Origin: Siderastrea siderea
Taxonomy: Eukaryota > Cnidaria > Anthozoa > Scleractinia > Rhizangiidae
DNA: 64,000 bases
Assembly (NCBI GenBank): GCA_964030785.1
Contig: OZ034970.1
Coordinates: 43,014,335-43,078,334 of the forward strand
Reading direction: 5' to 3'
Positions 37,901-43,803 of the stretch are shown here, piece by piece. Each line of letters starts with the position of its first letter. Position 1 is the stretch's first letter. The notes under the pieces are model-generated. The model had not been told where the DNA came from. It was given only the letters and a program-made list of their open reading frames with translations, and did not search any database. The position numbers and the translations under genes were made by a program.

Positions 37901-39416
37901 ATAACGAAACTTACACAAATGAAGGTGAGTGGCTGTATTATTCATAGCATGGGATAAACGCTGTGGACCCCTCCACAAGTACACGTTTTGGTATGAGAAA
38001 GCATCAGACGTTTTCTGTCCAGACAACCGTTTCTGAAATCGTTTTCACTTCTTATCCCGTCCACACGTAAACGCAGCCACGATTCCAATGCGCTACTACC
38101 TGTCTATTGAGCAAGCGTAGGAGGCAGTAGCGGCAGCGAAATTCTGTCAACGGTCACTTTTCGCGGCATATTTAGAATTGCCAAAGCAGGAGTGGGGGTG
38201 AACTGGTCAATTTTTTCTGGACGATCTTGACCATCGGGGCGTCACGACGAGAGAAGCGCGCGACACTGTCGAGTTTTCAAAAATGGCGCTGGCAACGATG
38301 TTGGATGCTCGGGCTACATTGTTTTAATACAATTCGAAAAACTTTTCATTATGCGGATTTAGCTCAAAGTAAACTGTACAGAAAGGAGAAAATTTCTTAC
38401 AGCTGATATCATTCCCTAAATTAGATATGTGTCACAATTGTTTAGCCAACTTGTTGGTGCACAAGGTGACAATACGATTTGTACGATTTCAAAATCAAAA
38501 AGTCCAATGCCTGTTTTTAAAAGGCATTGTTACTTTTTCCCATCGTCACAATATCTAAAATAACTAAATCCAAAATAAAACCAAAATATATGTTTGTAAC
38601 TCCAATAAAACTCAATTTGCGTTTACTCGCCACTTTGTCAACCGTTTAAAAGTGAAACCAAAGCCACTCGTGACTTTTTCGCACGCGTTTTTCCGCCTTT
38701 CAATTCACTTTAATTAAAGATTTATTTCCATTTTTGCTTGGGTCGTTGTGTTCTTTACCTCTAGAACTGTCCGTCAGGTTGTGATTGGTTAGAGTAATCA
38801 CTTTGGTTGTGGTTTTAAGAACTCAATTGAAAACCTCTGGATTGGAGTTAGTCGAAGTGTAAACTGCGACATACACTAACCTTCATCCCAATTGCGAGTG
38901 AGTTGGATTCACACTCCTGAAACTTTCGTGGTGTGACGCTGCGCTCGATTTCCTCAAAATTAGCGTTCTCTATCGTGTCCATTAAATTCTCTTCAATTTT
39001 CTTTTTGTCTTCCTTTTCGCCTAAAATTGAGAACATTAAATTAACTACAATGGGGTTTTCAATATCATGATTGTATTTCACGGGAGATCATCGGACATAT
39101 CAAATCCAACAGTTATGGAACACGAGCTCCTTAGTGAGGAATAGAGTGCAAGAAAATTGCACTCGCCGAGGGCAGAGTGAGATCATTAGGCTCTCAGCAC
39201 TCGCTCAATTTTCAAAATGTAAAGAAAACATGGATAATATGGACTCTCTCTCTAAATCCTGTCACATGCCTGAATATGAATGAGTACAGTTGAACGTTGT
39301 AGATATTATGACCTTTTCTCCAAATACTGTACTTGCAACTATTTTTTTACATCATGAAGCTTAACTCCAACTTCAATTTTTCTTTAAACTGTTAGCTTAC
39401 CTGGCCGATTATCCAT
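6363..39416 (-). CDS. TRPC-like cation channel with C-terminal SPRY domain (15 exons, 752 aa)
   Basis: Whole-gene span. Fifteen minus-strand exons join with matching phases into 752 codons and a stop. Residues 100-180 resemble the TRPC linker (K-K-F-x-x-H-P at 117-123, then a hydrophobic pre-S1 helix at 149-171). S1 is about 207-222, S2 231-246, S3 267-288, S4 296-320, S5 338-362, pore 388-405 (WWSMFTHLGWSLLG) and S6 419-444 (INMLIALLSHTYQ). A TRP-box-like EWSFQR at 457-462 follows, then helical sequence and a SPRY domain at about 577-752. The family forms tetrameric cation channels, probably in the plasma membrane. No ankyrin repeats are encoded, unlike classical TRPC. The start ATG at 39416 has A at -3 and G at +4. 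An earlier ATG at 39472 opens an overlapping frame. Subfamily and ion selectivity are uncertain; the SPRY fusion rests on exon phases, not on cDNA. Confidence 0.82.
7135..7360 (+). repeat. Dispersed repeat, second copy of 1185-1650
   Basis: Shares GGATTTAAGAAA, GGGAGCTCGnACTACAAAC, GAGGAGATAA and GGGAAAACAT with the copy near 1185-1650, in the same order and strand. It sits in an intron just downstream (3') of the SPRY core exon. Confidence 0.6.
7482..7653 (-). CDS. TRP-SPRY exon 14 (SPRY core)
   Basis: Acceptor TATATTTTCAG, donor GAAG|GTATTG, 172 bp. It holds SPRY hallmarks: VLETENNGQVGIGVV, then GWEDNSLGYHTSDGKFF (residues 648-664). Confidence 0.85.
8366..8442 (-). CDS. TRP-SPRY exon 13 (SPRY start)
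   Basis: Acceptor TTTTTCTACAG, donor GAG|GTCAGT, 77 bp. It ends SSKLPYFE, so that with the next exon it gives YFE|VVVLE, the first SPRY strand. Confidence 0.75.
9121..9197. repeat. (GAA)n microsatellite
   Basis: About 25 uninterrupted AGA/GAA units. It lies 92 bp from the 55-bp linker exon of the TRP-SPRY gene. Confidence 0.95.
9290..9344 (-). CDS. TRP-SPRY exon 12 (link to SPRY)
   Basis: A 55-bp exon with acceptor TTTATTTCAAG and donor GAAG|GTAAAA, encoding AWDCHSKIRIEGLLLTCE plus one base. Found by phase search: it is the one candidate seen that joins phase 0 of the tail exon to the two-base start of the next. It is the weakest link in the fusion. Confidence 0.6.
10011..10138 (-). CDS. 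TRP-SPRY exon 11 (tail helix)
   Basis: Acceptor AATATTTCAG, donor GAG|GTAATT, 128 bp. It encodes KKLDLMLHETERNRQMISQI, a likely coiled-coil helix, and ends in phase 0. Confidence 0.78.
10162..10541 (-). repeat. Dispersed repeat, inverted partner of 11095-11440
   Basis: Begins GGAGCTCC and holds CGTACGTCCG, TGTAGCATTT, GCGATCCCGACACC and CTGTCCACAACCAT. The reverse complements of these appear in reverse order in 11095-11440. The two copies are about 550 bp apart and in opposite orientation. No protein is recognised. Confidence 0.65.
11095..11440 (+). repeat. Dispersed repeat, inverted partner of 10162-10541
   Basis: Contains GGAGCTCC, ATGGTTGTGGACAGAAAAAA, GGCGTCGGGACCGCTGCGAA and a short tandem ACGGACGT at 11334-11353. 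It directly precedes the tRNA-like hairpin. Confidence 0.65.
11461..11586 (+). repeat. tRNA-like sequence inside a 33-bp inverted repeat
   Basis: Two 33-bp arms (11461-11493 and 11554-11586) are reverse complements with two mismatches. They enclose 60 bp holding an A-box-like TGGTGTAGTGG and a B-box-like GGCTCGAGTCC. Read as a tRNA from TCACCCG to CTGGTGAA it gives 71 nt, a 5-bp anticodon stem (TCTGC/GCAGA) with loop CTTGTAT (anticodon TGT, Thr-like), a full T stem, and an acceptor with one mismatch. The D stem is poor, and CCA is already in the DNA. A working nuclear tRNA gene is therefore unlikely; a MITE or SINE-derived fold-back is more probable. Confidence 0.6.
12351..12428 (-). CDS. TRP-SPRY exon 10
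   Basis: A 78-bp exon, acceptor TTTTTTGTAG, donor CAG|GTAAAA. It encodes a helical segment (NEKMFFTHLEEKYFEKH) in the C-terminal cytoplasmic tail. Phase 2-in, 1-out fits both neighbours. Confidence 0.75.
12785..12953 (-). CDS. TRP-SPRY exon 9 (TRP box)
   Basis: Acceptor CTTTCACAG, donor AAGG|GTAAGT, 169 bp. EWSFQRA corresponds to the TRP-box helix EWKFAR. YDPIPVPLNIIYN matches the conserved P-x-P-x-N segment after it. A lysine/glutamate run closes the exon. Confidence 0.85.
12990..14085. other. Intron sequence, no gene seen
   Basis: TRP-SPRY intron between the TRP-box exon and the pore exon. A C-run at 13358-13371 and a GTTTGTTT-rich stretch near 13838-13880 are the only features. Confidence 0.5.
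14140..14332 (-). CDS. TRP-SPRY exon 8 (pore and S6)
   Basis: Acceptor TTTGACAG, donor GAG|GTGAGA, 193 bp. It encodes pore helix and filter region WWSMFTHLGWSLLGPSGE and S6 with the hallmark LLINMLIALLSHTYQRTE, near NMLIAM..TYQ of TRPC channels. Confidence 0.92.
14974..15000 (-). CDS. TRP-SPRY micro-exon 7
   Basis: A 27-bp exon with acceptor TTTTTTTCAG and donor CTG|GTAAGT. It starts with one base and ends with two, exactly what its neighbours need. An inner TTTGCAG could give an 18-bp form in the same phase. It encodes the loop between S5 and the pore. Confidence 0.65.
15481..15560 (+). repeat. (AAT)n with a TTTATATAGCGC tail
   Basis: About 16 AAT units (15481-15531) lead into ACTTTATTTATATAGCGCTA. 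I recall this join as common in coral repeats, so it may be the end of a retroelement; no coding part is visible beside it. Confidence 0.7.
15878..16231 (-). CDS. TRP-SPRY exon 6 (S3-S5)
   Basis: The largest exon, 354 bp, acceptor TTTTATCCTAG, donor CAC|GTAAGT. It encodes CWNRLDLISLLIYLVIFLLR (S3), LALVGYLYGFNTLCLTLRTF (S4) and VFGQFAAILLAFSIAVTKVY (S5). The S4 has few basic residues, as in weakly voltage-sensing TRP channels. Confidence 0.9.
16945..17057 (+). repeat. Inverted repeat arm, partner 18080-18185
   Basis: This block (with AGATACTTGTCAGAACTGAT and ending GATTTCATCCCGGCAGAATA) recurs as its reverse complement at 18080-18185. The arms bracket about 1 kb that includes the SINE at 17079. 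Confidence 0.85.
17079..17345 (+). mobile_element. tRNA-derived SINE
   Basis: A tRNA-like head carries the A box TGGCCGAGTGG (17086-17096) and a perfect B box GGTTCGAATCC (17130-17140). It is followed by an unrelated body (CGGTTGTCCCGAGTTATAAA, CCAACTGG...CCAGTTGG hairpin, CTTGCCGAGGGTAAATAAAG) and a TTTA-rich tail. Transcription would be by RNA polymerase III; mobility would need LINE proteins in trans. Confidence 0.85.
18080..18185 (-). repeat. Inverted repeat arm, partner 16945-17057
   Basis: Reverse complement of 16945-17057 with few differences, starting AGGCTATTCTGCCGGGATGA and ending ACAAGTATCTTTTTG. Confidence 0.85.
18253..18495 (+). mobile_element. Penelope-type fold-back element with 14-bp target duplication
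   Basis: The element is flanked by the direct repeat TGTGTTGTGAAGAA (18239-18252 and 18496-18509). Its left half is the reverse complement of its middle, sharing AATTGGCCACTGTAAAGAGA and TTGAAAGCTGA, so about 75 bp pair on each side. A hammerhead core lies at the turn. Penelope-like elements are known to carry minimal hammerhead ribozymes in their terminal repeats. The assignment to that class is inference supported by a Penelope reverse transcriptase fragment at 32575-33035. Confidence 0.7.
18340..18375 (+). ncRNA. Minimal type I hammerhead ribozyme motif
   Basis: Core CTGACGA (18343-18349), stem II GGGC/GCTC around TTAAAC, then GAAAC and GTC (18365-18372), with predicted cleavage after C18372. 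Helix III is the two-base ACGT type seen in Penelope ribozymes, which is thought to act as a dimer. Helix I starts GCT/AGC (3 bp). All core bases fit the consensus. The fold was made by eye. Confidence 0.65.
20680..21345. repeat. Diverged direct duplication inside the inverted repeat
   Basis: The 20-mer AACAATTTGATTGCATTTTT occurs at about 20764 and 21237. It is followed by CTTTCTTTTGCCAT and GTTCGAAAAC in both places, so a unit of roughly 470 bp is repeated. No product is recognised. Confidence 0.6.
22484..22850. repeat. Two diverged tandem units of about 187 bp
   Basis: GCAGAAATCACTCTTnAAATTC starts both units (about 22487 and 22674). Both continue with GTCCGnACGAATAAT, GTGGnCTTCAAACTGTG and CTTG. 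They differ by many substitutions, so this is an old duplication. Confidence 0.75.
22925..23105 (+). repeat. Direct repeat, partner 23750-23885
   Basis: Shares ACCAGTTCC, GGCCGAG, GCCCCTGCAAAAATCTTCGG, CAGAGAAAATCTCGA-like and CGTTCTCCTnCGTCGAACGC with 23750-23885 in the same order and strand. Confidence 0.75.
25353..25456 (+). repeat. 62-bp tandem repeat
   Basis: GTTGTGGTCAAGTCACAGGA followed by TAGCTTTTGGTGATGGGATT occurs twice with a 62-bp period. A third short piece (TTGTGGTCAAGTCACCGG) fills the gap. Confidence 0.9.
27430..27560 (-). repeat. Second, decayed copy of the hammerhead fold-back family
   Basis: On the minus strand it carries GCTAACGCTCGAAACGTCAG, CTTTCAATCTCTTCACGGTG and TTATCAACTCAGTTGATAAA, as in 18253-18495. 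The core start reads GTGACGA instead of CTGACGA and stem II is weakened, so it is not expected to cleave. Confidence 0.7.
27958..28417. mobile_element. 460-bp MITE with TA ends
   Basis: The left end TACCGTTAACTGCCACTTA and the right end, read inward, TACCGTCAACCGCCGCTTAT form an inverted pair flanked by TA. The inside repeats short motifs such as GGATATAAG and GCTTATAAGC, plus a C-run at 27998-28017. No ORF of its own. Confidence 0.7.
29974..30731 (-). pseudogene. Non-LTR retrotransposon reverse transcriptase, 3' part, decayed
   Basis: The minus strand encodes IPSHLIEILRSFYRNF, FEVKTGVSQGCVMSTVLFNL and the catalytic HADDLALLSHT, then RLNKARNS and LSTFHTKSLRRILRIFWPKT. After PEG the frame shifts; the matching C-terminus RRRGLPKITWW and HATRRNEHE ends at TGA 29974. 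Against the family as I recall it, two blocks are missing in frame: one between SHTQS and RLNKA, one between KLRL and SWRLTEKE. It is an RTE- or CR1-like lineage, and I cannot decide which. Not functional: no endonuclease, frameshifted, internally deleted. Confidence 0.85.
30735..32060. other. Intron sequence, no gene seen
   Basis: TRP-SPRY intron. An AATC-type microsatellite near 31786-31806 is the only structure noted. Confidence 0.5.
32088..32310 (-). CDS. TRP-SPRY exon 5 (S1-S2)
   Basis: A 223-bp exon, acceptor GATCACAG, donor CAG|GTAGGT. It encodes ETPYYKFVRDTLSYLFLLAL (S1) and GLEWTVFVFFVGRYLVERKQ (S2), typical of TRPC-like channels. Phases match the neighbours although the flanking introns are 4.2 and 15.9 kb. 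Confidence 0.9.
32575..33035 (-). pseudogene. Penelope-like reverse transcriptase fragment
   Basis: The minus strand reads LYSNIPQEEEIHTV, ALRLVLQEN, a stop (TAG at 32880-32882), then GKNYLQTHGTARGTKMAVAF, LVWKRYIDDIF (catalytic YIDD at 32721-32732) and, after a gap, EAPLISYRRVRSLKDIFVRS. These are Penelope-type motifs. The usual GTAMGTK has Arg for Met. One in-frame stop and an internal deletion show it is dead. I saw no GIY-YIG endonuclease part. It lies in the 4.2 kb intron between TRP-SPRY exons 4 and 5. Confidence 0.85.
33036..33100 (+). repeat. AAAAGTCT / GAAGTCT short tandem repeat
   Basis: Four AAAAGTCT-type units drift into TCTAAGG and TCTGAAG units. The following AAGTCCCTCCTCGGCTTTCG is the inverse of a stretch at 32475-32496, so a short inverted pair brackets the Penelope fragment. 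Confidence 0.8.
33549..34600 (+). pseudogene. Non-LTR retrotransposon, endonuclease-side fragment
   Basis: The plus strand opens with KPKVKVGCWNVRTMYSAGKA and LGINILGISECR, the start of an AP-type endonuclease, and then breaks at a stop (33684). Later frames carry the linker before the RT: DTARDVLAYRTKKRKSSVNS-like, then LKNCREKDQKVKGSLTKGKR and FDEVLNRPEPEQVPDVL. Several frame changes and deletions. Probably the same family type as the opposed piece at 29974-30731, but not provably the same copy. Confidence 0.8.
34832..34980 (+). repeat. (GAT/GAC)n microsatellite
   Basis: Alternating GAC and GAT triplets give long Asp, Met/Thr or His runs in different frames. The ORFs through it are composition artefacts. 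Confidence 0.95.
35345..35490 (+). repeat. (GTAT/GCAT/GTAC)n microsatellite
   Basis: Runs of GCAT, GTAT and GTAC tetramers in blocks. Confidence 0.95.
36533..36734 (-). CDS. TRP-SPRY exon 4 (pre-S1)
   Basis: Begins FFTHPVVHEEM after a TTCACTGCAG acceptor, so KK|FFTHP recreates the TRPC KKFxxHP signature. It continues through basic/aromatic residues and the hydrophobic helix LLFSIWCLFDLVFSPILFSV. The donor is AA|GTAAGA and it ends with one base over. Confidence 0.85.
37194..37391 (-). CDS. TRP-SPRY exon 3 (N-terminal linker)
   Basis: A 198-bp phase-0 exon, acceptor TTTTTTTGTCAG, donor AAAAAG|GTACTT. It encodes residues 53-118, including LANSVEEFTASLLDPLRS, similar to the helical segment after the ankyrin repeats in TRPC channels, and ends ...KQKK. 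Confidence 0.8.
37490..37665. repeat. Degenerate AAACTAAGACCTAAAACC tandem array
   Basis: Short drifting units (CTAAGACCTA, AAACTAAGAC, AAACTAAAACCTAATAC) repeat over about 170 bp in the intron between TRP-SPRY exons 2 and 3. Confidence 0.75.
37930..38300. other. Intron sequence with MITE-like fragment
   Basis: TGTGGACCCCTCCACAAG, CGTTTTCACTTCTTATCCCG and CCGTCCACACGTAAACG recall the GTGTGGATGG-type coral repeats also seen at 54201-54562. The ends were not resolved. Confidence 0.35.
38881..39020 (-). CDS. TRP-SPRY exon 2
   Basis: Acceptor TTTTAG and donor AAG|GTTAGT bound 140 bp encoding a charged helical segment (EKEDKKKIEENL, then ITV-free IERSVTPRKF), residues 6-52. No known domain is recognised. 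It ends in phase 0. Confidence 0.7.
39401..39416 (-). CDS. TRP-SPRY coding exon 1 (start codon)
   Basis: Encodes MDNRP plus one base, then a consensus CAG|GTAAGC donor. The one-base overhang pairs with the two-base overhang of the next exon to make Gly. The assignment rests on phase and Kozak context. Confidence 0.6.
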
Positions 39417-39522
39417 CCTACAAAGCAAACGAAAAATATAAATATTATCAACAGTACACGTAATTGTGCCATCTTTTTAATTCCATGATTCACCGATTCT
39501 TTGACATGACAAGTTATGACAT

Positions 39523-39820
39523 GTGGGGGAGCGGTGGTGTAGTGCTTAGCGCGTTGGACTTCAGATCTGAAGGTCGGAGGCTCAAAGCCCAGTCCCTGCC
39601 CTCGTGTCGTTTCCTTAGACAAGAAACTTTACCCCACATTGTCTCTCTCCACCCCAGGTGTATAAATGGGTACCAGCGACATACTGCTGGGGGTAACCCT
39701 GCGATGGACTAGCATCCCATCCAGGGGGGAGTAGCAATACTCTTAGTTGCTTCATGCTTCATGCTACAGAAATCAGGTTAAGCTCCGACCGTCTGGGCCT
39801 CTTGGCTCGTGTGCGACTTT
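39523..39820 (+). mobile_element. tRNA-derived SINE with conserved body
   Basis: The head has an A box TGGTGTAGTGC (39535-39545) and a B box GGCTCAAAGCC (39589-39599), each one or two bases off consensus. The body reads AAGAAACTTTACCCCACATT, CTCCACCCCAGGTGTATAAA, GCGATGGACTAGCATCCCAT and ends GACTTTACCTTACATT. I recall this body from widespread animal SINEs but do not name the core domain. It ends about 50 bp upstream of the first ATG of the TRP-SPRY gene and in the opposite sense. Confidence 0.85.
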
Positions 39821-39829
39821 ACCTTACAT

Positions 39830-41029
39830 TGGGCTCCAACGCCGTAACGAAAGTTTCAAGAGTGAGCCATTATTAAAACAGAAATAAGTAAAATTTTAGT
39901 GGCAAAAACCAAATTTGTGTTATCTGCGAAAAGTTACTGACAAAAAGAAGCAGGGAGATGTATACCTGTTGCATGTTCATAAGGCGTGATTTGAACACCG
40001 GACATCAAGTATTGCTTGCATGCAGCGCTAATGCATCGTGATTTCGGTGCATATCTTTATAAACGAGTTTATTTAATCCACTAAACGTTTTGAGACACGT
40101 TTTTTTTTCAATGTTAATAGTGATCCGTGCATTGATTTCTGTCCACACGTTCACTGAGCATTTGCTTTGAGAAAACTAGCGTATCACCACATTTTAAGAT
40201 AAAAATGTTCATAACAGAATCTATTTCTCACAGCCACAGGAAGATTTTACATCCTTATTGGAATGAATGGGTTAGGGAAACTTTTAACTCAGTCTGGTTT
40301 TGTTTGATACGCAATTTGTTAGGAAGCCTATTGTAACTCTTTTTATTCCCGAGTTTCTTAGAAATTAAAGACCTAAACAAAGATTATGAAGTGGAGTTTA
40401 TACGTACTACAAACCGTCAAAGAAACTTTTAGGTTTTGTTTTTGTTCTTAGTTCCTATGCGTGGCCACTCAAGAAAAAGAAACTTTGAATCAAATGATGG
40501 CAAGAAATACTACTCTGCCTTAGAAATAGACATGTACCATCATAATTATCATACATGAAAACACTTATTTGTTTAAGGGAGCACTCTGGGTTAGTTTTTA
40601 TGAAATGAGATGTGAGTCCAGAAAGACATAAAAGAGTACACCATCAGTGAGTTCAACTTCACACATCAGCACATTGACCTGTTTACAAACTGTTTTAAAT
40701 CTTAGAATTTTAAATTTTAAATCATCAATATTTCTTATTTTAATCAATTTCTAAAGTTTATCCGATCCCACTGAAATTCCTCTCCAAAGAGGGCCGAAAT
40801 TCAACACTGCGCGCCAGCATTAAGAATCGTACTTAGCGGCCTGGCCGCTTGTCCGTGACGTCAAAATGTATGAGACCAGCGGTCGGGTAACGTGGGCTCG
40901 TTTTTCAGAGCCCACGTCGATAGTAGTATTGTTCATCGATATTTACTTTGACGTCAGTCCGGTTCAATTCTCGCTAACTCTGTTTTCCTTCGGAAACGTT
41001 TCTTGAGAGGGCAGTTTAATTTGTATCAG
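39830..41029. other. No gene seen
   Basis: AT-rich with no coding exon. A 10-bp perfect hairpin ACGTGGGCTC / GAGCCCACGT lies at 40889-40916. Confidence 0.5.
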
Positions 41030-41036
41030 AAACTCA

Positions 41037-41088
41037 TAAGGAGTTGAAACGTGTAACTCGCTTTCGATGCTCGTAAATATTCATTTTT

Positions 41089-41123
<35 letters not shown>

Positions 41124-42179
41124 CACGCACGAGTTTAACGCGCCAAAACTTTGCGAAGTGTTGCAGCGTTTCTTTGCAAACCTGAATGGATCAATGAAAC
41201 TGCTGCGAAGTGAACGTCCGGGAATAATTTTTTTGCAAAAGTCGTACATTTATTGGCTCTAAAATGTGGTACAGGTTTGATGTTTCCTGAAAAAAATTTT
41301 TATTCATCGCCCAAAGCGGATTGAAGCTGTATGATTTTAACATTGTAGATAAAGAGTTGAAACGAACACAAAACGTAGTGGTTCCAGGTTCAGAGGCCGC
41401 GGACGGGATGTGGCAAAAAAACTTGTTAACAATGAATCAAACAACTGGGAAAGCGATCATTCAACTTATTTTGCATTACGTTCTCTTTATTTGAATGTTT
41501 GGAGCTGCTTGAACTCAGAGCTACATCGACTGCAGGTAAAACGATGTTATTTTTGTAGTAAGCTTATATAGCCGAAGGAAAAGTCGTCCATTCTTATTCA
41601 GCTTATTTAGCTTGATTTTGGTAGCGAATCACTAAAAACGTATGACACTTCAATACTATTAAACGGTTCTCTTCAATTTTACTGTGTTTTATTTTTGTAT
41701 CATGTCTTGATATTTCGGTGTCAACAGTTTTCCGTGTAAAACCTACCTTTTGTGAACATTTGTTGATAGTGCGACGGTGAAAGAAGCCGGACTGATATCA
41801 TAAAAACAACGCTAGACTATTTTGGTTTGGTTTCACAGTCTGATTTAGTTCTTACGCTTTGCTCCATGTTGTTTCAATTACTAATTTTGTTGCCTCAAAA
41901 ATTTCCTGCTCGGTCTTCGAAACCGGTATTTCTTTTCGCTTTGTCGTTCCCACGTTTGAAAGTTTTTTCGGCTTCATTTTCCCCGGTTTGTCGGCCATTA
42001 ATCTATGAACAAGTGCGCGAACTTGGTGTAAAATTACGTCACGTCGTTCACGAAGATTGATTGGCCAGTTCTCTCTCTCTTCATGTTCCAAATATGGTAC
42101 TTGCAAAAATGAATAATTACGAGCATCATTCAAAACCTACATATGCGAGTTACACGTTTCAAGTCCTTATGAGTTTCTG
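41037..42179. mobile_element. 1.14 kb TIR element, hAT-like, 7-bp target duplication
   Basis: Inverted ends start CAGAAACTCATAAGG and extend over GTTGAAACGTGTAACTCGC and, after a small gap, ATTCATTTTTnnAAGTACCA; the right end mirrors them. TTTGTAT flanks both sides (41030-41036 and 42180-42186). The CAGaaa start suggests hAT, whose duplication is normally 8 bp, so the class is uncertain. Inside, a minus-strand frame (41852-42133) has no recognised transposase motif. Confidence 0.75.
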
Positions 42180-42587
42180 TTTGTATACATTTGAATTAAC
42201 TGACGGTCATGCAAAAAGAAAAAGCCCACCTGCTGCAGTCGGTTGTTTTCAGAGATGATCAAAAGGTTGTTGAAATCACTTACTAGGACCGTATACTTGT
42301 TTGTGTACGTTTCAGTGCGACACTGTCGCAGTGGTTGATTATGTGGTACGCATTAGCTTTTAATCAAAGAGAACTTGTCACGGCCAGCTGCTTGAGAGAC
42401 AAAAGCACTTTATTTACATCGCAACTGTCAGGCCTACTTATTGTCACATTTGTAACAAATCAGTGGTTTGATTTAGTATGCCCATTAGCTCAGCACGTTG
42501 CATGCTTCACAGTTTTAATAGCTTGAATCGTGTATCAGAAGGCCTTTACTTCCAATACCCAAACGTTGAAGCAGTTACGGTGGAGGG

Positions 42588-42600
42588 GGGGGGGGGGGGG
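42588..42600 (+). repeat. G-run
   Basis: GGAGGGGGGGGGGGGGGG-type homopolymer, possible quadruplex or assembly-sensitive site. Confidence 0.8.
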
Positions 42601-43189
42601 TAATAGGGATTAGATTTTACCATTTTGGTCTGAGATAGTGTATGTTTTTTTGTATTAGAGTATACATTTTCAAAGTTGAGGCCACACAATCACGTACTTG
42701 GGTCCGAAATAAGGTTTAATTTTTCGAGTCGTGGACCGCAAATGCTGCACACAAAAACTCCGTGGGTAACATGGGGCTACCTTAAGTACCTGTGCGGTCT
42801 GGATCAGCACATGATCATAACTACAGCGATCAGGTTCCGTTTTCAAGGTACCTGAAGAATTTGATCAGCGCCAATACTTGTACGACTGCGTCGACGTACG
42901 TGCGACGGGGCGTTTATGGACGTTTTATTTTAAAAGTCTGGTAATTGAACCTGTCTTCACTTTTGCAGATATCAATTCTGTACAGTCCAAACTAAAAGAT
43001 AATGGTTGATTGCTGACTGACAAAGAGAAGCTAAGAGACGTGACGAGATATTCTATAGGAATTTAATAACATATTAAAATTGCGAGTGTTTATGTCGCGA
43101 TAGAAGGTATCATCATATAGAATCATCTAACTCGGTTCACGACAGCGTAAATGGATTCGCCAGAAAAACGTTTGAGCAAACTTTATCTT

Positions 43190-43545
43190 ATGATTGTAAC
43201 TTTCAAGAGCAAGGTTGATAAACAGGAAGATTCAATTAGTCGTCCAAGCGAGACTAGAGGTTTAACGACCTTTTTGCTGACGTCATCAGGGTGGGACTGA
43301 GTGGCTTTCAAAGATCACTAGTAGACTTATTGTTTCTCAAGTGTTCAGACCTGATTGGTCAGTCCTTTAACAATGATTATTCAACAAGGCAACACACTGA
43401 CCGTAACTCTCAAATGATCGATATTTATTGTTCGCCCGTTGATATTTTCAATGAGTTCGTGCACAGTAATAACAGCAAGAGTTCCTGTTTGATCGACTCA
43501 TTGATGACTGAGCGAACAAACTCTTCGGATGCTAATCTTTGAAAT
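43190..43545 (+). repeat. Dispersed direct repeat, copy A
   Basis: Shares AAGAGCAnGnTTGATAAACAGGA, AATTAGTCnTCCAAGCG, TGACGTCATnAGG, GATTGGnCAGT and TTCCTGTTTGA with 46545-46860, same order and strand, about 3.35 kb apart. A short third piece (TCGTCCAAGCGAGAC) is at 46293. Confidence 0.75.
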
Positions 43546-43649
43546 GATATGGTGTACCTTATGTCAGTACAAGACAACAGTGTTGGGCCGGTTTTGCATA
43601 ACAATTGACACTAAAAAAGCCATTAGAAAGAAGGTCCCATCTGAATTGT

Positions 43650-43803
43650 TAGCCTGCGTAGCAAGCGTTCCCGAGGTTTCTCCGCCCGTTCGATGTTTTT
43701 TCGCTTTTTCGGCGGCGCGAAAATTGGGCCGAGCGCAAAAAGCAAAAAATGCTTTAAACCTGCGGAAAGCCCTACACTACAGAAACGCTAGCTACGAAGG
43801 CTA
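43650..43803. mobile_element. 154-bp Tc1/mariner-like MITE
   Basis: TAGCCTGCGTAGCAAGCGTT on the left faces AACGCTAGCTACGAAGGCTA on the right, with TA at both edges. No coding capacity. I recall this end sequence as very common in cnidarian genomes. Confidence 0.75.

Noticed and set aside
39401..39472. ORF MAQLRVLLIIFIFFVCFVGW as a signal-anchor first exon of the TRP-like gene
   Set aside because: It ends in phase 0 at the donor, whereas the next exon needs one base; the overlapping frame starting at 39416 fits.
41852..42133. Minus-strand ORF of 93 aa inside the TIR element, considered as a transposase
   Set aside because: Too short, and none of the hAT or DDE motifs can be seen.
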